A DNA stretch of 64,000 nt, from the NCBI RefSeq assembly GCF_007829875.1, contig NZ_VIWV01000002.1, forward strand, positions 161,860 to 225,859, given 5' to 3'. The notes under the pieces were generated by a model. That model was given only the letters and a program-made list of their open reading frames with translations, was not told the DNA's origin and did no database searches. A program made the position numbers and the translations under genes. Origin of the DNA: Streptomyces capillispiralis (GTDB taxonomy: Bacteria; Actinomycetota; Actinomycetes; Streptomycetales; Streptomycetaceae). Each line of letters starts with the position of its first letter. Within the stretch, counting starts at the first letter, position 1. Of the stretch, positions 33,014 through 40,413 are shown in pieces.

Positions 33014-33755
33014 CGGCTGGGGCAAGTGGTTGTTAATCCGCTGCTAAGTGGCCCCGCACAGGGTGGTCGTACACCGACGCACCGTACGTTCGCGCCCCCT
33101 GGCACGCCCGGGAACAGCGCGAGGGGGAGACCAGATCAGCATGAGGCCCAGGGCCGCCGCGCACGCCACACCCACACCCCGGGAGGACCCCGCCGACACC
33201 ACACCCGCCCCACCCCCGCCCGGCCCGCCTGCCGGCCCGCCACCCGCCCACGACCCCCAGACCTTCATCCGCGCCGTCTACGACAAACACGGCACCGCCC
33301 TGCTGCGCATCGCCACCGGACTCCTCGGCGGCGACACCCACCGCGCCGAGGACATCGTCCAGGAAGCCGTCCTGCGCGCCTGGCGCCGCGCCGACATCCT
33401 CGACGCCCAGGCCGACGGAATCCGCGCCTGGCTCGTCACCGTCGTACGCCACCTCGTCATCGACGCCCACCGCGCCCGCCAGGCCCGCCCCCCGGAAACC
33501 AGCGACACCGACACCCCCGAAATCCCCGGCGGCGAACACGACGAACACACCCTCAACACATCCCTCGTCCTGCAAGCCCTCCAGGACCTCACCCCCTCCC
33601 ACCGCGAGATCCTCCTCCACATCCACTACCTCGACCGCTCCGTCGCCGACACCGCCCACCAGCTCGGCATCCCCCAGGGCACCGTCAAATCACGCACCCA
33701 CCTCGCCCTCCGCGCCCTCAAAAACGCCCTCACCCACCGCGGATACACACCATGA
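33014..33755. repeat. 742-bp inverted repeat, right copy
   Basis: Reverse complement of 21186-21927; position x here pairs with 54941-x. The 5' 127 bp upstream of the sigma start are included. Unique sequence between the repeats is 11,086 bp. The 184 bp between the small orphan gene (32829) and this repeat hold no further gene that I can support. Confidence 0.95.
33141..33755 (+). CDS. ECF sigma factor, right copy
   Basis: Identical 204-residue ECF sigma factor to the gene at 21186-21800, with the same start and GGGGGAGA site. The difference is the context: here the ATGA at the stop opens an 11-codon frame that ends in TGA overlapping the SARP start at 33784, so the sigma copy may be translationally linked to a regulator instead of to the amidase. 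Which copy is original is not certain; the left one lies in the more natural operon. Two full copies imply either recent duplication or continuing gene conversion. Confidence 0.93.
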   Translation: MRPRAAAHATPTPREDPADTTPAPPPPGPPAGPPPAHDPQTFIRAVYDKHGTALLRIATGLLGGDTHRAEDIVQEAVLRAWRRADILDAQADGIRAWLVTVVRHLVIDAHRARQARPPETSDTDTPEIPGGEHDEHTLNTSLVLQALQDLTPSHREILLHIHYLDRSVADTAHQLGIPQGTVKSRTHLALRALKNALTHRGYTP

Positions 33756-33783
33756 GCGCCGGGTGGGCAGGTGCATCGCTGTC

Positions 33784-35451
33784 ATGAACGACACCGCCGG
33801 ACAGGTCTTCCGCGTCCTCGGCCCGGTACGCGCCCATCGCGGGGACCGGGAGCTCGTGCTCGGTCCTCCCCGACGCCGGGCCGTCCTTGCCGTACTCCTG
33901 CTGCAGGCCGGGAAGTACGTACCGTTCGTCGACGTGATCGACGCGGTGTGGGGGGACGAGAGGCCGTCGTCCGCGCTGACGTCCCTGCAGACGCATGTCC
34001 ACCACCTCCGCCGGGCATTCGCGGACGGCGGGCGCGACGAGGCGCGCATCGAAACGGTGCGCGCCGGCTACCAGATGCACCTGCCCGAAGACGCTCTCGA
34101 TCTGCTGATGTTCCAGAAGATGGCCGCCGAGACCACGCGCCTGCGGGAGCGGGGCCACTACGCGGAGGCGGCCCTCGCCGCCCGCGAAGCGCTCGACCTG
34201 TGGCGCGGGGAGCCTCTGCCCGACCTGACGGGCCCGTACATCACCCGGCAGCGCCAGCGGTTGACCGCCATGCGGTTGTCCGTCACCGAGGAGAAACTGG
34301 CCGCCGCCATCGAGGCCGGTGAACTCGTGGACTCGTCGGCCGAACTGGAACAACTGGTGGCGGACCACCCGCTCGACGAACGCTTCCGGGAACTGCTGAT
34401 GCTGACCCGGTACAGGGCCGGACGCCCGGCGGACGCGCTGCGGGTCTACCGGCAGGCCCAGATCACGCTCGCGAGGGAACTGGGTGTGGACCCGGGTCCC
34501 GCGCTGCAGCGCCTGCGCTCGCACATCATGGAGTCCCTGTCCCAGGCGCAACCCGCCGACCGGCCGTACCGGCCGGTGCGCGCGACCTCTCTCGTACCTC
34601 ACCAGCTTCCGGCGCCTCCCGAGTGCCTGTGGGGGCGTGACGACACGCTGGCCGAGGTCAGACGCGTCGCCCTGGGGACGGCCGGGCCGGTGCCGATCAT
34701 CTGTGTCCAGGGCGCGGCAGGGGTGGGCAAGACCGCGCTGGCCCTTACGGTCGCCCATGAGCTGGCTCATCTGTGCCCCGACGGACAGCTCTACGCGGAC
34801 CTGGGCGAGGACGGGGCCGTGTCCTCGCAGGACGTCACGCCAGGGCCCGACGCCGTCGTACAGGCGTGGAGAGCGCAGTTGGAGCCCTTCCCGCGGGCCG
34901 AGGACGGCGACCGGCGGACGCTGAGCGAGGTGGTGGCGGACCGGCGGCTGCTGCTGATGCTGGACAACGCCGTCAGTACGCGGCAAGTGCGTGAGTTGCT
35001 GCCGGTGACGACCCGCTGTGTCGTCGTCGTGACCAGCAGGAGCGTTCTCCACGGACTGATCGCGATGGACGGGGCGCACCATCTCCCCCTGCGCCCGCTC
35101 TCCCATCAGGCCTCGTGCGAGATGCTCGCGCACCGCATCGGCCGGACCCGTGCGGCCGCCGAGGCCGCCGCCGTCCGGGAGCTGGCGGGTCACTGCCTGG
35201 GAGTGCCGCTGGCGCTCTCGGCCGTCGCCGCGTACGCCGTCACCCATCCCGGGTTCCCGCTGTCGGACATCGCTCAGCACGTCGAGGCCGGCTGGCTGGA
35301 TCCCTTCCGCGGACTGACCGCGCCCTTCGCACCCGCTCCGGTCCTGCCGGGTGGCGCAGGGGCCTCGCCGGTGTCCACGGACCCGACGGCGAGTACGGAA
35401 CCACCGGTGAACCCGCTCCGAACGGGACCCGTAGGAAAGGGAGACCGATAA
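33784..35451 (+). CDS. SARP regulator without TPR domain
   Basis: 555 residues. SARP winged helix (FRVLGPVRAHRGDRELVLG to GYQMHLPED), BTAD (DERFRELLMLTRYRAGRP, LARELGVDPGPALQRL), then a shortened NB-ARC with Walker A GAAGVGKTALAL near 310 and LLLMLDNAVSTRQVRELLP. The chain stops after about residue 520 with a Pro-rich tail; the winged-helix and TPR parts found in the other two SARPs are absent. It may be a natural short form or a truncated gene fixed by the neighbouring rearrangement. ATG 33784 is within an ATGA overlap with an 11-codon frame; an upstream in-frame start at 33763 is less likely. Confidence 0.88.
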   Translation: MNDTAGQVFRVLGPVRAHRGDRELVLGPPRRRAVLAVLLLQAGKYVPFVDVIDAVWGDERPSSALTSLQTHVHHLRRAFADGGRDEARIETVRAGYQMHLPEDALDLLMFQKMAAETTRLRERGHYAEAALAAREALDLWRGEPLPDLTGPYITRQRQRLTAMRLSVTEEKLAAAIEAGELVDSSAELEQLVADHPLDERFRELLMLTRYRAGRPADALRVYRQAQITLARELGVDPGPALQRLRSHIMESLSQAQPADRPYRPVRATSLVPHQLPAPPECLWGRDDTLAEVRRVALGTAGPVPIICVQGAAGVGKTALALTVAHELAHLCPDGQLYADLGEDGAVSSQDVTPGPDAVVQAWRAQLEPFPRAEDGDRRTLSEVVADRRLLLMLDNAVSTRQVRELLPVTTRCVVVVTSRSVLHGLIAMDGAHHLPLRPLSHQASCEMLAHRIGRTRAAAEAAAVRELAGHCLGVPLALSAVAAYAVTHPGFPLSDIAQHVEAGWLDPFRGLTAPFAPAPVLPGGAGASPVSTDPTASTEPPVNPLRTGPVGKGDR

Positions 35452-35464
35452 CCCGGTCCACGGA

Positions 35465-35513
35465 ACATCCGGGCCTGGCGCCTTTCCCCCCCGGCAGCGC
35501 CAGGCCCGGATGT
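35465..35513. terminator. Strong hairpin after the TPR-less SARP
   Basis: Perfect 17-bp stem (35465-35481 and 35497-35513, arm ACATCCGGGCCTGGCGC) around a 15-nt pyrimidine-rich loop, 14 bp past the SARP stop. Confidence 0.85.
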
Positions 35514-35655
35514 CTACGGTCTCGGGCTCCCGACCGGCCTCCTGCCGCTGGTGGAACACCGGGTGAGGCGGACGGCAAGAGCTCGTTAAGAGGCGTGCTG
35601 CACGCTCTGCGCAATCGCCATTGATCGTCCATTCGCCTGACGAGGAGTCGGCACG

Positions 35656-36606
35656 ATGTCAGTCAGTCGAGCGGCAGGGCGCGTCACCCCTCCGCAGCAC
35701 GTCGGTCCGGTCGCCTTCGCGGCGTCCCTGCCCCAGCCGCCGCGGCCCGCCCCGGCGGCTTCCGGTGAGCCGGTCAAGTCACTCGCGGAACGTGTGGTGG
35801 ACGCCGTCGCCGAAGGAATCAACCCGGTCGTGCTCGCCGCGGCGGCCATGACGCACGATCCGAGGGTGCGCGGCATCGGCGTGGCCCTTGGGGCCCTTCC
35901 TCATGCCGTTGACCTCTACCGCGAGGTCCGGGATCTGCACGCGCAGTGGAAGAACCCGCCGGAGACGGAGGAGGGCCGGGCGGCGACCAGGAGCGCGGCT
36001 GGTGCCAACGAGGCGACGTGGGCCCGTGCGGCCACGCTCCTCGCGAGCGTCGTGGGAGACGTCGTGTGGGGCCTGGGCGCCGCGAACGGAGGCGTCAGCG
36101 CCCAGCGGGGCGAGACCGACGCCATGAAGGCGGGCTGGTACCTGGCGGCCGCCGGAATCGCCGTGTCGGGTGCCGCCACCGCGGTCGACCGGCTCGTCGC
36201 CCCGGGGGAGATCAACGACAGGGTCGTCTCTTCCGTCACCGATACCCTGCTGTACCCCTTCCTCCTCTCCGCCGCCCTGATGCAGGACGACCGTGAGACG
36301 AGGGCGCTCGGCATCGCCTCCATCAGTGCCATCGGCGCGCGGCAGATGGCTACGGCCCACACCCCGGCGCAGGTCGCCTCCGGGGCCCTGACGGCGTCGG
36401 GCGCGATGCTGTGGGCCGCCGGCTCGCTGAAGCGCGTCGGCGCCGTCTCGGCCGGCGGACTGGGTCTCCTGACGCTGGCGGCGGCGGCCAAGGTCCTGCC
36501 TCTGCCCCGGCAGCAGTCCCGGATGCCGCAAGACCTCGAGGCGGGGACGGCGTCGCCGACGGCTCCCGCGACGCAGGGTGAGACCCCCCGCGTCCGTTCC
36601 AGGTGA
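35656..36606 (+). CDS. Orphan protein with several hydrophobic helices
   Basis: 316 residues, family not recognised. After a Pro-rich start, VKSLAERVVDAVAEGINPVVLAA opens a helical region; hydrophobic segments near residues 130-145 (LLASVVGDVVWGLGAANGG), 160-175, 195-212 (TLLYPFLLSAAL), 245-255 and 262-280 suggest membrane association, though they are Ala/Gly-rich and amphipathic. Tail of about 30 residues ends TPRVRSR. ATG 35656 has GAGGAG upstream. It precedes the basic orphan at 36694, separated by a short hairpin. Confidence 0.6.
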   Translation: MSVSRAAGRVTPPQHVGPVAFAASLPQPPRPAPAASGEPVKSLAERVVDAVAEGINPVVLAAAAMTHDPRVRGIGVALGALPHAVDLYREVRDLHAQWKNPPETEEGRAATRSAAGANEATWARAATLLASVVGDVVWGLGAANGGVSAQRGETDAMKAGWYLAAAGIAVSGAATAVDRLVAPGEINDRVVSSVTDTLLYPFLLSAALMQDDRETRALGIASISAIGARQMATAHTPAQVASGALTASGAMLWAAGSLKRVGAVSAGGLGLLTLAAAAKVLPLPRQQSRMPQDLEAGTASPTAPATQGETPRVRSR

Positions 36607-36629
36607 GCTCGCGGGCGTACCGAACGACT

Positions 36630-36650
36630 TCCGCCTGAGAAACAGGCGGA
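36630..36650. terminator. Short hairpin between orphan genes
   Basis: Perfect 8-bp stem TCCGCCTG with loop AGAAA, 24 bp after the upstream stop and 44 bp before the next start. Weak terminator or attenuator. Confidence 0.45.
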
Positions 36651-36693
36651 CTGCCCCATCCGACCCATCATCCATACGATTCAGGAGTCCCTT

Positions 36694-37212
36694 GTGCCCA
36701 CTCCCCCTCCCCCTCCGCCCGCATCCGCCAACCCCCCCGCCAAGAAGGGAAAGGGGAAGTCGATCCTGACGCCCGAAGAGCGACGGGAGCGGAAGTCCGC
36801 CGCGATGAAGAAGTACTGGCGCGAACTTCCCGAGCAAGTGAAGAAGGAACGGGCGGACAACCACTCCGAGAGGATGCGGGACAAGTGGAAGAAGATGCCG
36901 CTGGAGGAAGCGTCGAGGCGGCTGGAGGTGCTGGCCGCTGCGAGCAAAGCCGCCCACGCAGCTCCCGTCGACGCTGAAACGACGCGACAGACCGTCAGGG
37001 AGCTGATGGGAGCACCCCGGTACGCCTGGATGGCGTCCACCAGCACGGCCACCACGCCCCTGGCCGGCGCCGCGGCGCTGTCGGCACGCCCGGAGGCCCC
37101 CAAACAGGGCTCCGGTTCGAGGGCTCCGCAGACGCCGGGCCCCGGGACATCCCAGGCTGCTGCGCCCGGCCGCCCCATGACTCCGTCGCTCCCGCGGTCG
37201 CACGGCCGCTGA
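36694..37212 (+). CDS. Basic orphan protein with a NUMOD3-like segment
   Basis: 172 residues. A Pro-rich N-terminus leads to a very basic stretch, KKGKGKSILTPEERRERKSA then AMKKYWRELPEQVKKERADN and HSERMRDKWKKMP. The spacing of two (S/T)xExR-(S)AAMKxxW-like units recalls NUMOD3 DNA-binding repeats of homing endonucleases, but no nuclease domain is attached. A helical part and a low-complexity tail ending LPRSHGR follow. GTG 36694 has CAGGAG at good spacing. Possible DNA-binding or nucleoid-type protein; unproven. Confidence 0.6.
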   Translation: MPTPPPPPPASANPPAKKGKGKSILTPEERRERKSAAMKKYWRELPEQVKKERADNHSERMRDKWKKMPLEEASRRLEVLAAASKAAHAAPVDAETTRQTVRELMGAPRYAWMASTSTATTPLAGAAALSARPEAPKQGSGSRAPQTPGPGTSQAAAPGRPMTPSLPRSHGR

Positions 37213-37251
37213 GGCGGCCCCGGTCCGGGCCGCTGAGGCGGCCCCGGTCCG
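37204..37251. repeat. 24-bp tandem duplication across a stop codon
   Basis: Two exact copies of a 24-bp unit (starting GGCCGCTGAGGCGG) in tandem; the first contains the TGA of the basic orphan gene. The unit is self-complementary in part and could fold as a terminator. Confidence 0.7.
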
Positions 37252-37852
37252 GCGCGATGTTCGGGCGGGGCGGCTCCGTCGGTGTCGGACCGCGCCCGCC
37301 CGGCATCCCGTCGGCCCACACCGCGGGTTCCGGCCGTACGGGCGGAGCCGGCAAGAGGCGGTCCGCCCGGCCGTCGGCCCGCTCCGGCACCACCGGGAAG
37401 TCGATCTCCGGGCCCTCCGCACGGAGGGGACCGCCTCCTGTCGAACCGGCCACGGCGCACGTACGTCGAACAGCGCCGGTGCAGGGCGTTGACAGCCGTG
37501 AAGTCTCCTGACGTCGCCGGCCGGACGCGTACGAGCGATCCGTCGGCCGGCCTGAGGGCCGGGTTGCCGTCCTCCCCCGTCAGCATGCCCGGGGCAGGGC
37601 CCGGTGCCGAGCCCGCCGGGCCGGGCCGGGACGGACCGCACCGTGTCGCTGTCGCCGGCCCGCTGCCCGCGCGGCATCGTGCCTGGCCGGCACGGTTCTC
37701 CTCCCCCGAATGAACGAGGAAATGACGCCCCGGCCGTCCCGGGCCGCCCCCCATCGCTCCCCCGGGATCGTCCGAGTCGTCGATGTGCCGCACCCGGCCG
37801 CCGGGCTTTGCTGGAGCCCGTCAAGCACAGGCCCACACAGAAAGCAGCGATC
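37252..37852. other. 600-bp stretch without an intact gene
   Basis: Long frames on both strands overlap here but none has a family match or good ribosome site. The only recognisable piece is a GNAT N-terminal fragment on the minus strand (37433-37586). The last 100 bp should hold the promoter of the hydrolase gene. Confidence 0.5.
37433..37586 (-). pseudogene. Fragment of a GNAT acetyltransferase
   Basis: From an ATG at 37586 the minus strand encodes ADGSLVRVRPATSGDFTAVN then LHRRCSTYVRR, the usual opening of Streptomyces GNAT enzymes (DGxxVxxRPATxxDxxAVxxLHxRCS). After about 50 residues the frame turns into Arg/Gly/Pro noise without acetyl-CoA-binding motifs, so only the N-terminus survives. 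Confidence 0.5.
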
Positions 37853-38569
37853 ATGGTGTCCACCCACAGTCCCACGGCGGTCCTCGTCCACGGAGCCTTC
37901 GCCGACACGTCGACCTGGTCCGGGGTCATCGCCGGGCTGGAGCAGCACGGCGTCCGGGCCATCGCCGTCCCCAACGAGCTCCGCGGCGGCGCCTACGACG
38001 GGACGCGGCTCGCCGCCTTCGTCCGCACCCTGGACGGGCCCGTGATCCTGGTGGGCCATTCCTACGGAGGTGTGGTCATCACCGAGGCCGCGGCACAGGC
38101 GGACAACGTCCGCGCCCTGGTGTACGTGGCCGCCTTCGTGCTGGAGGAGGGCGAGACCCCGGCGGAGATCCTGCACCGCTACCCGGAGACCGACCTGGGC
38201 AAGGCGCTCGAGCCGGTCCTCCTGCCCGGTGCGGACGGCGAACAGGAGACCTGGCTGAGGCTCGAGGCGTCGTCCTATCCGCGTCTGTTCGCGGCGGACG
38301 TCGACGAGGCACAGGCTCGCGTCCTGGCGGCGAGCCAGCGGCCCATCCACGCCGCGGCCTTCGAGGAGGCAGCGGGCCCCGCGTCGTGGCAGCGGCTGCC
38401 GAGCCGCTACCTCGTCGCCACGGCGGACGAGTGCCTCCACCCCGACGCGCAGCGGGCCATGGCCGCCCGCGTCGCCGAGCGCGGTGCCGGGGCGCACGCC
38501 TCCCACGCCGTGACGGTCTCGCAGCCGCAGGCGGTCGTCGATCTGGTCCTCGCCGCGCTCGAGGCATGA
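37853..38569 (+). CDS. Alpha/beta hydrolase, cytoplasmic
   Basis: 238-residue alpha/beta hydrolase of the short esterase/MenH-like type. Oxyanion region LVHGAFADTSTW, nucleophile Ser70 in VGHSYGGVV, acidic residue in VATADECLHP, His near residue 218 in ASHAVTVSQP. No signal peptide. Substrate unknown; likely a small ester or polyketide-like compound. Start ATG 37853 fits the family length. The next gene is a secreted paralogue in tandem (both share GHSYGG, then VAAQ/AAQ and ALVY motifs), so the pair arose by duplication with gain of a signal peptide. Confidence 0.88.
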   Translation: MVSTHSPTAVLVHGAFADTSTWSGVIAGLEQHGVRAIAVPNELRGGAYDGTRLAAFVRTLDGPVILVGHSYGGVVITEAAAQADNVRALVYVAAFVLEEGETPAEILHRYPETDLGKALEPVLLPGADGEQETWLRLEASSYPRLFAADVDEAQARVLAASQRPIHAAAFEEAAGPASWQRLPSRYLVATADECLHPDAQRAMAARVAERGAGAHASHAVTVSQPQAVVDLVLAALEA

Positions 38570-38658
38570 GGCCTGGCTAGCGCCGGCCGCCCCCACACCC
38601 GCGAACGCCCCCCCGCACCACCGCGTGCCGCACCGGCAGGCGCGGTGCGGTTCCCGCT

Positions 38659-38692
38659 CACAGACGCGAACACAGACGCGAACACAGACGAG
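38659..38692. repeat. 12-bp tandem repeats in a leader
   Basis: CACAGACGCGAA twice and a partial third copy, directly before the GAGGAATGAAGAG ribosome site of the secreted hydrolase gene. Copy-number change would move the site relative to the promoter but not the reading frame. Confidence 0.7.
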
Positions 38693-38702
38693 GAATGAAG
38701 AG

Positions 38703-39524
38703 ATGAACCGTCGTACGCACATCGTTTCCGGCATCGCGGCGACCCTGGCGGTCGCCGCCGGTACCGCCACGGCAGCCACCGCTTCCACCGACGACCGGAC
38801 CGGCGCCGGTGAACGGCACTCCGGCCCGCGGCCCACGGTGGTTCTGGTCCACGGCGCGTTCGAGGACGCCTCCACCTTCGACGGCATCACGCGAAGGCTC
38901 CAGTCCGAGGGCTACCGCGTGGTGTCCCCCGCGACGCCCCTGCGCGGGCTGGAGGAGGACACCCGGTACATCAGCGAGGTCGTCCGCTCCCTCGACGGCC
39001 CCGTGATCCTGGCCGGGCACTCCTACGGCGGCATGCTGATCAGCGAGGTCGCCGCCCAGGTCCCGCAGGTGAAGGCCCTGGTCTACGCGTCGGCCTTCAT
39101 CCCGCAGGCGGGCGAGAGCCTGCAGGACCTGAACTACAAGTACCCCGGAAGCCTGCTGGGCCCCGACACGACGTACACCGTCAACCACACCGCGGGACCC
39201 GACCTGCACGTCCGCGCCGAGAGCTTCCGCGAGGTGTTCGCCGCCGACCGGCCGGCTCGCGACGCGGCACTGGCCGCCGCACACCAGCGTCCCGTGGCCG
39301 CCTCGGCGCTCAGCGACAAGGCGCGGCACACGGCGCCGGACTCCATCCCCTCGTACGCGGTGGTCGCGACCGAGGACAAGGCGATCCCGCCGGCCGCTCA
39401 GCTGTTCATGGCGAAGCGCGCCGACGCACGGACGTGGAAGGTGAAGTCGGCCCACGACCTCACGGTCACGCACCCGGAGCTGATCGCCTCGGTGATCGAC
39501 AAGGCGGCGCGGACCAGTCGCTGA
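38703..39524 (+). CDS. Alpha/beta hydrolase, secreted
   Basis: 273 residues. Signal peptide (MNRRTHIVSGIAATLAVAAG to about ATA-S), then an alpha/beta hydrolase: LVHGAFEDASTFDG, nucleophile Ser107 in AGHSYGG, VVATEDKAIPP (acid) and SAHDLTVTHP (His). Paralogue of the preceding cytoplasmic hydrolase. The protein should act outside the cell or in the wall. ATG 38703 is supported by GAGGAATGAAGAG. Expression may be shared with the glycosyltransferase gene 35 bp downstream. Confidence 0.88.
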   Translation: MNRRTHIVSGIAATLAVAAGTATAATASTDDRTGAGERHSGPRPTVVLVHGAFEDASTFDGITRRLQSEGYRVVSPATPLRGLEEDTRYISEVVRSLDGPVILAGHSYGGMLISEVAAQVPQVKALVYASAFIPQAGESLQDLNYKYPGSLLGPDTTYTVNHTAGPDLHVRAESFREVFAADRPARDAALAAAHQRPVAASALSDKARHTAPDSIPSYAVVATEDKAIPPAAQLFMAKRADARTWKVKSAHDLTVTHPELIASVIDKAARTSR

Positions 39525-39559
39525 CCGTCACCGCGCTGTCCCTTCGCGGTGAGAGGCAC

Positions 39560-40309
39560 ATGACGAACATCGTTTCAGTGATCACGCCGGTACACGGGCC
39601 GAGCGCGCAATACCTCACCGAGGCACACGCCTCACTCACCGGCCAGCAGCTGCCGCCGGGGTGGGGCTGGGAATGGATCGTGCAGGAGGACGGGGAGACA
39701 GGGGACGTGGAGCACCACGTCCCCGCGGACTCCAGGGTGAGGTTCGGGCAAGGGCGGAAGGGGCGCGCCGGCATGGCCCGCACGCTGGCCCTCTCGCGGG
39801 CGCGCGGCGACCTGGTCAAGGTCCTGGACGCCGATGACGTACTGACCCCCGGCGCTCTTGAGCGAGACATCCGGGTGCTGACCGAAGAGCGCGGTATCGC
39901 CTGGACGACATCGCGTGTTCTCGATCTCCTTCCCGATGGCAGCACGGTCGGCTTCGAGGCGGACCCCCCGGCAGGGCCCATCGCGCAGGGCGCCGTCCTC
40001 GAGCGGTGGCGGACGCACGACCACAGGGCCCAGGTGCACCCCGCGACGCTGTGCGCGAGGCGCGATCTCGTGACTGCTCTGGGGGGTTGGATGGCTCTGC
40101 CCTCATCGGAGGACACGGGGCTTCTCATGGCCCTGAACGCCGTCAGTACCGGTTGGTTCATCCAGGAGTGCGGTCTCCTCTACCGGAAGTGGCCCGGACA
40201 GAGCACGGCCCAGGACGGGCACCACCACGATGCGGAACGGCGCGCCCGTACGAAGGTCATAGAGGAGCGCGCCGAAGCCCTCGGCAAGCTCAGCGCATGG
40301 AGCGTTTGA
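39560..40309 (+). CDS. Glycosyltransferase family 2
   Basis: 249 residues, inverting GT-A glycosyltransferase. Nucleotide-sugar binding start VSVITPVHGPSAQYL, acidic EDGETGD, the DxD-type VLDADDVLTPGAL near residue 90, and catalytic-base region SSEDTGLLMAL. No membrane segment, so probably cytosolic or peripheral. ATG 39560 has GAGAGG upstream. Acceptor unknown; the gene stands alone beside hydrolases, not in a sugar cluster. Confidence 0.85.
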   Translation: MTNIVSVITPVHGPSAQYLTEAHASLTGQQLPPGWGWEWIVQEDGETGDVEHHVPADSRVRFGQGRKGRAGMARTLALSRARGDLVKVLDADDVLTPGALERDIRVLTEERGIAWTTSRVLDLLPDGSTVGFEADPPAGPIAQGAVLERWRTHDHRAQVHPATLCARRDLVTALGGWMALPSSEDTGLLMALNAVSTGWFIQECGLLYRKWPGQSTAQDGHHHDAERRARTKVIEERAEALGKLSAWSV

Positions 40310-40413
40310 CGGCGCCCCAAGCGCCACGCGGGACAACGTCCCCCACTTCATCGTGGCGCGCACGGCGGAAACCGGCGTGGCCGGAGTCTCTCCATCGACC
40401 TACGCGGTCCGTG

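Noticed and set aside
21186..33755. Composite transposon with the 742-bp repeats as insertion sequences
   Set aside because: The repeats carry only an ECF sigma gene; there is no transposase, terminal inverted repeat or target-site duplication at 21186/21927 or 33014/33755.
35779..37974. Long minus-strand frame over two orphan genes
   Set aside because: Composition is that of an antisense GC-rich frame; only the short GNAT-like fragment inside a different frame has recognisable sequence.
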